This document shows positions 13,314-19,103 of a DNA stretch of 34,624 nt, piece by piece (the first letter of the stretch is position 1; each line of letters opens with the position of its first letter). A program made the translations under genes and the position numbers. Below the pieces are notes generated by a model. The model was not told the origin of the DNA, made no database searches, and saw only the letters and a program-made list of their open reading frames with translations. The stretch comes from Parabacteroides faecalis. GTDB taxonomy: Bacteria > Bacteroidota > Bacteroidia > Bacteroidales > Tannerellaceae. Where the stretch lies: the NCBI RefSeq assembly GCF_022809355.1, contig NZ_JAKZMM010000043.1, positions 1 through 34,624 of the forward strand. The letters are read 5' to 3'.

Positions 13314-14421
13314 AGAAATACAAACACCTGTCTATATCTGTGACATAAAGGCATTTAAAGGTAATATTACCGATTTTAGAAAAGCGGTAAACAAATACTA
13401 TCCTAACTATCACATGGGGTACAGTTATAAAACAAACTACTACCAAGATTTCTGTAAGGAAGTAGATAAACTTGGAGAGTACGCAGAAGTTGTATCTCCC
13501 AAAGAATATCATTATGCAAAAGAACTTGGCATACGTGATGAGAATATCATCTACAACGGTGTGATACCTGATTTTGCCAACAAGTTAAATGTTGCTCTGA
13601 ATGGTGGAATTGTTAACATAGAAAATCTGCATGAGTTCAAGAATTTCGTTGATTGGTCAAATGCAAAGCAACGTCATATCGAATTAGGGGTACGTCTAAA
13701 CTTCGATATTGGCAATGGAGTTATATCACGATTTGGCTTTGATACTACAGGAGAAGATTTTCAGTTTCTGCTGAACAAATACAACTTCCCATTCATCGCG
13801 ATTAAGTCTGTGCATTGCCACATCAGCCAAGCACGGAGTTTGGAGTTTTTCAGGAAACGAGTGCAAAGCATGATTAAGTTTGCAGATATGCTTGGAGCTT
13901 CTATCATTGATATTGGCGGAAATATGTTCGGTCGTATGGATGATTCTTTCAAAGAACAATTCAATGAGTATGTACCAACTTTTGAAGAGTATGCCGAAGT
14001 CATCGGTATAGAAATGGCCAAGGCATATCCTAACGGAGAAAAGATGCTCGTTACCGAAGATGGTACGCCTGTCGTATCAAATGCCATGCACCTATTGGCA
14101 ACCATTATCGGAGTTAAGGAAGTACAAGGAAATACATTTATTGTGCTTGACACAAAGCGTGAAGATGTCGGTGCATCCTGTATCTGCAAAAGTCCGTCAT
14201 ACCAGCATTTCGGAAAAGATGAAAATCATGTAGAGAAAGCTACCGTGTTCGGTTGTTCGTGTGTTGAGATTGACTATCTTGTACGAGAGTATAACGGACC
14301 AGCTAATATCGGAGATAAGATACTTATCAGAAACATTGGAGCGTATTCGTACAACACGACTAACAACTTCATCACGCATGGATGCAGAAACGTCGTTCAG
14401 ATGAAAGATATTGTATTATGA
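13300..14421 (+). CDS. Fold-type III PLP decarboxylase (LysA/ornithine decarboxylase-like)
   Basis: A 373-residue alanine-racemase-fold decarboxylase, complete. Key elements: Schiff-base lysine in Y-S-Y-K44-T-N, H172-C-H174-I-S, the phosphate-binding D-I-G-G-N (204-208), the active-site cysteine region G318-x-x-C321-x-x-x-D325, and C-terminal G-A-Y-S (347-350). The usual E-P-G-R motif is replaced by E253-D-G-T-P, so the arginine contacting the phosphate or substrate is missing, pointing to an unusual substrate. Relatives decarboxylate diaminopimelate, ornithine, arginine or carboxynorspermidine. In phages making putrescinyl-thymine an equivalent enzyme acts on an amino acid already attached to the base. 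It overlaps the glycosyltransferase by 14 nt and ends the cassette. Confidence 0.85.
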   Translation: MLNVREIQTPVYICDIKAFKGNITDFRKAVNKYYPNYHMGYSYKTNYYQDFCKEVDKLGEYAEVVSPKEYHYAKELGIRDENIIYNGVIPDFANKLNVALNGGIVNIENLHEFKNFVDWSNAKQRHIELGVRLNFDIGNGVISRFGFDTTGEDFQFLLNKYNFPFIAIKSVHCHISQARSLEFFRKRVQSMIKFADMLGASIIDIGGNMFGRMDDSFKEQFNEYVPTFEEYAEVIGIEMAKAYPNGEKMLVTEDGTPVVSNAMHLLATIIGVKEVQGNTFIVLDTKREDVGASCICKSPSYQHFGKDENHVEKATVFGCSCVEIDYLVREYNGPANIGDKILIRNIGAYSYNTTNNFITHGCRNVVQMKDIVL

Positions 14422-14560
14422 TTGGCAATAGTTTCATATAGTTAAATATGTGTATTACTGTGTATTGAATTGAAAATAAGGGATTTAAAGTTGTGTAATC
14501 CAGCAAATTATTACTATCTTTATATACTTAAAAGTAAACAAGATTTTAATATAAAACGAA
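14422..14560 (+). promoter_or_regulatory. Intergenic promoter, weak -33
   Basis: A 139-nt gap after the cassette. TATCTTTA (14515-14522) equals the -7 box of the promoters at 2286, 7827 and 17309; the expected -33 is only TTGTG near 14491. It would serve the MgsA-like gene and perhaps the terminase genes. No terminator hairpin was seen in the gap. Confidence 0.45.
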
Positions 14561-15187
14561 ATGAAACCTCAATTATTGACGCAGAACGGACATAATATGT
14601 TCGAGATGATTTCCCTCTTGCAAAAGGCTATTCGTAGGGGACATGACGCTTACGCTGGATATGCTGCTTGTCAGCTTATGGTAAGGTACAGAAAACAACT
14701 ATGGAACAGATTGCTTATCATTTCAGCAGAAGATTGCTGGGATTGTGTGACACATGAAATTGTCGCTCTCCGAAAAGCTGATGAAATGAATCCACAGCCA
14801 TTATTTGTGGCTCGTGCAGTAACCATTCTTCTTCGAGCAAGAAAGAATCGTGATGCAGACTGGTTCGCTTGCAACCTGTTGAATTGCCGTGAAACGCTTG
14901 ATTTAGCTGAATGCGAACGCAATTTCGACAGAATACCTGCATACGTGTATGATTGCCATACATGGCAAGGTAAACGTGCTGGAAAGACCAAGGCTGATAT
15001 GATACGTGATGAACAGAAAGCGCTTTATCCGTATGTTGAGGGATATTACGATAGGTTGGACTGGAGCCGGTTCTTCTATTGTGAAAAGAATGGATTCTAC
15101 GATAAGAACAACATTGCTCCAATGCCAACAAAAGATCAAATGAAAGAGCTTGACGCTGGTGCTGTACAGCAAGATCTGTTTGGATAA
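14561..15187 (+). CDS. Stand-alone MgsA/WRNIP1 C-terminal-like protein
   Basis: A 208-residue helical protein resembling the C-terminal domain of the MgsA/RarA/WRNIP1 AAA+ ATPases without the ATPase part. Evidence is the pattern of paired helices: M-I-S-L-L-Q-K-A-I-R-R-G-H-D-A-Y-A-G-Y, then R-L-L-I-I-S-A-E-D-C-W and L-F-V-A-R-A-V, which parallel the 'S-x-R-G-x-D-x-x-A-A-x-Y...R-R-L-x-x-x-A-x-E-D' core of that domain. The full proteins tetramerise through this domain and act at stalled replication forks. A free copy could interfere with or mimic host RarA. It precedes the terminase genes; the acidic C-terminus ends Q-Q-D-L-F-G, a form similar to the clamp-binding motif Q-x-x-L-F, so clamp contact is possible. 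Confidence 0.7.
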   Translation: MKPQLLTQNGHNMFEMISLLQKAIRRGHDAYAGYAACQLMVRYRKQLWNRLLIISAEDCWDCVTHEIVALRKADEMNPQPLFVARAVTILLRARKNRDADWFACNLLNCRETLDLAECERNFDRIPAYVYDCHTWQGKRAGKTKADMIRDEQKALYPYVEGYYDRLDWSRFFYCEKNGFYDKNNIAPMPTKDQMKELDAGAVQQDLFG

Positions 15188-15193
15188 CAAAAT

Positions 15194-15233
15194 CAATCAT
15201 CCTCCAACTCGTAGAAGTCTGGAGGATTGATTG
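15194..15233 (+). other. Strong hairpin upstream of the terminase small subunit
   Basis: CAATC (15194-15198) and ATCCTCCA (15199-15206) pair with TGGAGGAT (15220-15227) and GATTG (15229-15233); one bulged T and a 13-nt loop. No T-tract follows, so an intrinsic terminator is unlikely. Placement 18 nt before the start of terS makes an operator, RNA element or packaging-site component possible. Confidence 0.5.
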
Positions 15234-15250
15234 CGTAAAGTTTATATGAT

Positions 15251-15595
15251 ATGAAGAAGAAACAACGACAAGAATTATTCCTAAAACATTTCCGTGAAAG
15301 TCATGGGATCGTTTCGTATGCTTGCCAAAAGTCCGGGATAACAAGGTCTTGTTATTACAAGTGGAGAGAACTTGATCAAAAGTTCAAAGAAAAGGCAGAA
15401 GAGGTTGAAGAAGAAACGATTGATGTTGTTGAATCAAAGTTGTTGACAGCTATCAATAACGATGATTTAACAGCCATAATCTTCTATCTGAAGACGAAAG
15501 GCAAGAAACGTGGATATGTAGAGAAAGTCGAAAACGATGTTAATATTAGTCCTTTTGAAAGTTTGATGAAAGAACTTCCTGATAAAATCGAATAG
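15251..15595 (+). CDS. terS: Terminase small subunit
   Basis: A 114-residue protein next to TerL. Residues about 5-45 form a helix-turn-helix typical of small terminases: Q-E-L-F-L-K-H-F-R-E-S-H-G-I-V-S, then A-C-Q-K-S-G-I-T-R-S-C-Y-Y-K-W. A charged central helix and a short C-terminal part that could contact TerL follow. The gene would bind the packaging site and direct TerL. It is preceded by the inverted repeat at 15194-15233 and separated from TerL by 2 nt, consistent with co-translation. Confidence 0.82.
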   Translation: MKKKQRQELFLKHFRESHGIVSYACQKSGITRSCYYKWRELDQKFKEKAEEVEEETIDVVESKLLTAINNDDLTAIIFYLKTKGKKRGYVEKVENDVNISPFESLMKELPDKIE

Positions 15596-15597
15596 TA

Positions 15598-17112
15598 ATG
15601 AATTTGAGCGACAAGGCAGCATTATATATGCAAGCATGGCGTGATGATTGGTGCAAGTTCTGTTCAGACGTACTTAAAGCACGCCTTGATAAAGAACAGC
15701 AAGACATCATACACTCCGTACAGTTTAATAAGATGACTGCTGTTGCTTCCGGAACAGCTCGTGGCAAGGATTTCTGCGCAGCTTGTGCCGCAGTTTGTTT
15801 TATGTATCTTACTCCTCGTTGGGAAAATGGAAAGTTGACAAAGAATACGAAGATAGCTATGACTGCTCCGACAGGAAGACAGGTTGTTAACATTATGATT
15901 CCTGAAATATCTCGTTTGTTCAGAAATTCAGGAGTGTTGCCAGGAAGGTTATTGTCTTCAGGAATCAAAACAAATTACGATGAATGGTTTCTAACTGGCT
16001 TCAAAAGTTCTGATGACAACATGGAGGCATGGTCAGGATTCCATGCTGTAAACACTATGTTTGTTGTAACAGAAGCTTCAGGTATATCAGAAACAACGTT
16101 CAACGCTATTGAAGGTAACTTGCAAGGAAACTCACGTTTGCTAATCGTTTTCAACCCGAACGTAACAACTGGTTATGCGGCACGTGCCATGAAGTCAGAC
16201 CGTTTTGCTAAGTTCCGTCTTAGTTCGCTCAATGCAGAGAATGTTGTAAGCAAGAAAGTAATCATTCCTGGTCAGGTAGATTATGAGTGGGTAAAGGATA
16301 AGGTCGCAAATTGGTGTTCTCCAATCCAACAATCAGATTTCAACGAAGGAGAAGGCGATTTCAAATGGGAAGGTGGATTTTACAGACCTAACGACTTGTT
16401 TCGTGTCAAAGTGTTAGGCATGTTCCCAAAAGTTGCTGAAGATGTCTTGATACCTTACGAATGGATTGATCTTGCCAACAAACGCTGGCTGGATCTGCAA
16501 GAAGAAGGATATGAACCTAAAGGAAAGTCTTGCCGTGTTGGATCTGATGTTGCTGGAATGGGACGAGATAGTAGTATTCTCTGCCCTCGTTATGGAAACT
16601 ATGTATCAGAGTTTGAAGTTCACGATTCAGCAGGGAAAGCCGACCACATGCACGTTACAGGAATGCATGTGAAGTATTTGGATAATAAGAAGAACAAAGC
16701 GTTTGTAGATACTATTGGAGAAGGAGCTGGTGTGTTTTCTCGTTTGCAAGAACTTGGATTTAACAATGTATATTCCTGCAAATTTTCTGAAGGCGCACGT
16801 GGACTGAACGACATTACAGGAGTGTACACTTTCGCCAATATGAGAGCGTATTGCTATTGGGCGATGCGTGACTGGCTTAACCCGAAGAATGGATTTAACC
16901 CTGCCATCCCTCCATGCGATAAGTTTATGGAAGAAGCTACCGAAATTCATTGGAAGTTCATGAGTAACGGTAGTATCATCATTGAACCAAAGGAAGATAT
17001 TAAGAAGCGTATCAAGCGGTCTCCTGACTATGCCGATGCACTCGCCAACACATTTTACCCAAACGATTTTGTATCTGTCAGCGAAGCAGAAATATTCAAA
17101 GATTTCTTGTGA
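15598..17112 (+). CDS. terL: Terminase large subunit
   Basis: A 504-residue packaging motor protein. The Walker A-like loop is G-T-A-R-G-K-D-F (about residues 51-58), the deviant form seen in Mu-like and other large terminases; Walker B is M-F-V-V-T-E-A-S near 152-159. A coupling segment L-L-I-V-F-N-P-N follows. The C-terminal RNase H-like nuclease is marked by V-G-S-D-V-A-G-M-G-R-D (about 313-323) and the late acidic site D-Y-A-D-A-L-A (about 477-483). Length and motif order are standard. It translocates DNA into proheads and cleaves concatemers. A strong terminator follows, so the transcript probably ends here. Confidence 0.95.
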   Translation: MNLSDKAALYMQAWRDDWCKFCSDVLKARLDKEQQDIIHSVQFNKMTAVASGTARGKDFCAACAAVCFMYLTPRWENGKLTKNTKIAMTAPTGRQVVNIMIPEISRLFRNSGVLPGRLLSSGIKTNYDEWFLTGFKSSDDNMEAWSGFHAVNTMFVVTEASGISETTFNAIEGNLQGNSRLLIVFNPNVTTGYAARAMKSDRFAKFRLSSLNAENVVSKKVIIPGQVDYEWVKDKVANWCSPIQQSDFNEGEGDFKWEGGFYRPNDLFRVKVLGMFPKVAEDVLIPYEWIDLANKRWLDLQEEGYEPKGKSCRVGSDVAGMGRDSSILCPRYGNYVSEFEVHDSAGKADHMHVTGMHVKYLDNKKNKAFVDTIGEGAGVFSRLQELGFNNVYSCKFSEGARGLNDITGVYTFANMRAYCYWAMRDWLNPKNGFNPAIPPCDKFMEEATEIHWKFMSNGSIIIEPKEDIKKRIKRSPDYADALANTFYPNDFVSVSEAEIFKDFL

Positions 17113-17182
17113 TTCAGATTATTTTCGGTAATTTTGTACACGAAAATGTCATGTAATTCTACTGATGTTTTCATTGCTCAAT

Positions 17183-17217
17183 GCGCATCTGCTTGTGAAA
17201 GTGGGTGCGCTTTTTTT
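17183..17217 (+). terminator. Intrinsic terminator after terL
   Basis: GCGCA (17183-17187) pairs with TGCGC (17206-17210), with additional CT/AG pairs in the intervening 18 nt, and seven T residues follow (17211-17217). It lies 70 nt after the terL stop. Confidence 0.75.
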
Positions 17218-17229
17218 GTATATGTAGCT

Positions 17230-17376
17230 AAAAGTTAAATATTTGTTTTTTAGTATTTTACATCGAAAATAAAAAGTGGTAATCATTTGTTAATCAAATA
17301 TTTATTTGTATCTTTAAATATCCAAAGATAACACAAGTTTAACAAGTAAAAGTAAAGAGCAATGAGAACTATAGAA
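17230..17376 (+). repeat. Duplicated promoter/leader, copy 2
   Basis: About 147 bp similar to 7749-7894. It carries the same order: AAAAGTTAAATATTTG, the promoter TTTG (17286-17289) - 19 nt - TATCTTTA (17309-17316), AATATCCAAAGATAACA, then AAGTAAAAGTAAAGAGCA and ATGAGAACTATAGAA. The palindrome around the -33 box (ATTTGTT-A-ATCAAAT) has one mismatch relative to copy 1. The similarity ends a few codons into the gene. Confidence 0.8.
17286..17316 (+). promoter_or_regulatory. Promoter of the second small-protein block
   Basis: TTTG at 17286-17289 and TATCTTTA at 17309-17316, 19 nt apart, the same as the promoter at 7804-7834. It would drive genes from 17362 to 18868, ending at the terminator at 18887. 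Confidence 0.65.
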
Positions 17377-17556
17377 GAAATGATTGAAAGAGCAATTGAA
17401 AGAATTGTCTTTGATTATACAAGCAAGTTTGGTATTAAAAATCTTAAAGGCATTGATGCTTATTGGGCAACCTTACAGGCGTATGAAGCGATATTCGGAA
17501 AAGATACTTATGATCACATCCTCTCGGAAGTAGAGAAAAGAATACCGCAAGAATAA
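17362..17556 (+). CDS. Hypothetical 64-residue protein
   Basis: A helical protein with alternating charge, containing E-E-M-I-E-R-A-I-E-R-I-V and a C-terminal E-V-E-K-R-I-P-Q-E. The first five codons come from the duplicated leader. Start signal AAGAGCAATG. No known family, and no relation to the gene at 7880 beyond the shared leader codons. Confidence 0.62.
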   Translation: MRTIEEMIERAIERIVFDYTSKFGIKNLKGIDAYWATLQAYEAIFGKDTYDHILSEVEKRIPQE

Positions 17557-17573
17557 CTGTAAAATTAAGAGTA

Positions 17574-17764
17574 ATGAAAGATTCTGAATTCAAAAAAGGT
17601 CAGTCAGTAATAGTTACCACAAAGAGAGGTAATATTGAAGGGACATATCAAGCGTTGACGTCAATATCTGCACATTTGAGACTGAATACTCAGTTGACTA
17701 TCTAAAAGACGGCAACACATGGACAATGATTGGAGTTCCAGTAAGAGCGATAGAGATTTTGTAA
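17574..17764 (+). pseudogene. Frameshifted small gene
   Basis: The ATG at 17574 (behind AGAGTAATG) opens a frame that reads M-K-D-S-E-F-K-K-G-Q-S-V-I-V and then hits a stop at about 17705. From about 17645 a second frame continues to TAA at 17762-17764 and reads I-S-S-V-D-V then T-E-Y-S-V-D-Y-L-K-D-G-N-T-W. The two together give a coherent small beta-rich protein of about 63 residues. A single-base shift between 17640 and 17655 would join them. No slippery heptamer is evident, so a disrupted gene or an assembly error is likelier than programmed frameshifting. Confidence 0.55.
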
Positions 17765-17806
17765 ATTTAACAGGCAGCTATTCAGAGTTGCTACAAAAAC
17801 ACGATT

Positions 17807-18448
17807 ATGAATACATATTACAAATTTTGTCCGAACGTATTTCTGGCAAAGTGCGAAGAAAAGCATGAGAAAGGTGAAGTTATTGAAGTAACCACCAAAC
17901 ACGGAAAAGAGAATGAAAGCATAGTGTTTAATCTGATATTTGAACGTGATGGCTTCTATTATTACTCAATAGTTCGCGCTGATGGCTTTAATGTTCAAGA
18001 ATGGGCAAAACGAAAAGCCGAACGTAGACTTAACTGGGCTGCATCCGCTGAACAGAAGAGTAATGAATACTATGAGAAGTCAAACAAGGATAGAAATTTT
18101 CTCTCGCTCGGTGAACCTATCAAAGTAGGCCATCATAGCGAAAGACGACACAGAAAAGCAATTGAAGATGCCTGGAATAATATGGGCAAGAGCGTAGAGT
18201 TTGATGAGAAAGCCAGAGAGCATGAAAGAATAGCTCAGTATTGGGCAAACAAAGCTGATACCATAAACCTTTCAATGCCTGAAAGCGTGGACTATTATGA
18301 GCATAAGTTAGCAGTAGCTAAAGAGTACCATGAGGGGATGAAATCCGGCAAATATCCACGTGAGCACTCATACTCTTTGACGTATGCAAAGAAAGCGGTA
18401 AACGAAGCTCAAAAGAATTTTGATTTGGCAAAGAAACTTTGGTTATAA
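17807..18448 (+). CDS. DUF3560-domain protein
   Basis: A 213-residue charged protein. Residues about 62-195 match DUF3560: repeated A-K/E-R helices, a central F-L-S-L-G-E-P-I-K-V-G-H-H-S-E-R-R-H-R (about 97-115), then A-R-E-H-E-R-I-A-Q-Y-W-A-N-K-A. The G-H-H-S-E/x-R-R core is the family hallmark. DUF3560 proteins are common on Bacteroides conjugative elements and phages; function is unknown. The first 60 residues are a separate beta-rich part. Downstream gene starts near its stop; it lies in the block driven from the promoter at 17286. Confidence 0.85.
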   Translation: MNTYYKFCPNVFLAKCEEKHEKGEVIEVTTKHGKENESIVFNLIFERDGFYYYSIVRADGFNVQEWAKRKAERRLNWAASAEQKSNEYYEKSNKDRNFLSLGEPIKVGHHSERRHRKAIEDAWNNMGKSVEFDEKAREHERIAQYWANKADTINLSMPESVDYYEHKLAVAKEYHEGMKSGKYPREHSYSLTYAKKAVNEAQKNFDLAKKLWL

Positions 18449-18486
18449 ATCCGGTATCCTTCGGGCTACCACTATTTGAGATGGTT

Positions 18487-18690
18487 ATGAAAAAAGAAAA
18501 GTTAACGGTTAAAGCATCAGATGTAAGAAGCATAAAAATGAGCGTAAATCCGCCCAAAGTGGTAGTGGATGCAGGTTATAGAGTGATTCATGACGGTGAA
18601 ATAAAATGCTGGGTAGGTATAGGCTGGTTGACCGAAGGCAGAGCTACAAAGAGTGACTACTATAAGATACCAGAAGTTGTAAACGGATAA
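18487..18690 (+). CDS. Hypothetical 67-residue protein
   Basis: A basic, beta-rich protein that starts M-K-K-E-K-L-T-V-K-A-S-D-V. In-frame ATGs at 18439 and 18481 are possible; 18487 is preferred because it avoids the overlap and a stretch without family-like composition. Contains P-P-K-V-V-V-D-A-G-Y-R-V-I-H and G-I-G-W-L-T-E-G. Small beta-rich proteins of this type are common beside DUF3560 genes; the function is unknown. Confidence 0.62.
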   Translation: MKKEKLTVKASDVRSIKMSVNPPKVVVDAGYRVIHDGEIKCWVGIGWLTEGRATKSDYYKIPEVVNG

Positions 18691-18697
18691 TACGGCT

Positions 18698-18868
18698 ATG
18701 AAAGAGAAAAAAATCCTACAAGAAATAATTGATTGGTTGAATTCAGATGCCAGCTACCTCTCAGCAAGAACAGATTATGGCAAAGGATATAAGAATGGTA
18801 TTTTCAGAGCCAAAGAAATAGTGTCTGAAATCATCAAAGAACATGATGAAAGACTATTGAATGATTGA
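18698..18868 (+). CDS. Hypothetical 56-residue protein
   Basis: A short complete ORF 7 nt after the previous stop. It is helical and charged, with I-I-D-W-L-N near the N terminus and an F-x-x-G-Y-K-N-G-I/x-R-A-K-E-I-V pattern in the middle. G-Y-x-x-G-x-x-x-A-K resembles motifs in small phage proteins carrying the F-x-x-G-x-x-x-A element. It is the last gene before a terminator. Confidence 0.6.
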   Translation: MKEKKILQEIIDWLNSDASYLSARTDYGKGYKNGIFRAKEIVSEIIKEHDERLLND

Positions 18869-18886
18869 AACAAACAAAAGTTTTGC

Positions 18887-18923
18887 AAAACGGCGTGATT
18901 ACAATGTAGTTGCGCTGTTTTTT
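18887..18923 (+). terminator. Intrinsic terminator
   Basis: AAAACGGCG (18887-18895) pairs with CGCTGTTTT (18913-18921) with one G-U pair, followed by T residues to 18923. It ends the 17362-18868 operon just before the late promoter. Confidence 0.72.
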
Positions 18924-18933
18924 ATTGGTTTAT

Positions 18934-18967
18934 AATGATTGAATATCAATCATTGTTTGTATATTTG
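18934..18967 (+). promoter_or_regulatory. Late-type promoter ahead of portal, with palindrome
   Basis: AATGATTGA-ATA-TCAATCATT (18934-18954) is a perfect 9-bp inverted repeat covering the -33 region, followed after TCAATC by 8 nt and TATATTTG (18960-18967), a clean Bacteroidota -7 box. The same TGATTGA-N3-TCAATCA palindrome recurs at 31619-31635 at the same distance from the -7 element. Confidence 0.75.
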
Positions 18968-19076
18968 CACTATGGCATTTGTTTATGTCTTGCGCACTCC
19001 TTCACGCGATTATGGCGGTGTGCTTCCGCATTGCCATTCTTTCGTTTAAGGAGTATGTTAGGTTGAAACTTAATCA
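18968..19076 (+). other. Leader of the portal transcript with a possible 25-codon ORF
   Basis: A leader of about 110 nt lies between the promoter and the hairpin. A small frame from ATG 18972 to TAA 19047-19049 encodes 25 residues (M-A-F-V-Y-V-L-R-T-P-S-R-D-Y...). It is followed by AAGGAGTATG. No homologue is recognised and it may be chance. Confidence 0.3.
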
Positions 19077-19094
19077 TCGTATGAAGGAGTACGA
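19077..19094 (+). promoter_or_regulatory. Conserved 5' hairpin (copy 2), upstream of portal
   Basis: TCGTA-TGAAGGAG-TACGA: 5-bp stem, 8-nt loop beginning TGAAG. ATG at 19081 begins a micro-ORF, M-K-E-Y-E-T-M-L-W-M-K then TAA at 19114-19116, which overlaps the portal start at 19104. Confidence 0.65.
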
Positions 19095-19103
19095 AACAAT
19101 GTT

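Noticed and set aside
9402-14421. Cassette as an ordinary capsule/O-antigen fragment picked up from the host
   Set aside because: Not excluded, but the ParB-like gene, tight overlaps, late-type promoter and TAGT-like rather than classic capsule glycosyltransferase make a phage-adapted system likelier.
14718-15344. 208-codon minus-strand open frame
   Set aside because: It overlaps the MgsA-like and terS genes, which have clear motifs in the + strand; the minus product is His/Ser/Leu-rich shadow sequence.
17574-17764. Programmed -1 frameshift
   Set aside because: No slippery X-XXY-YYZ heptamer or downstream pseudoknot is visible at the shift.
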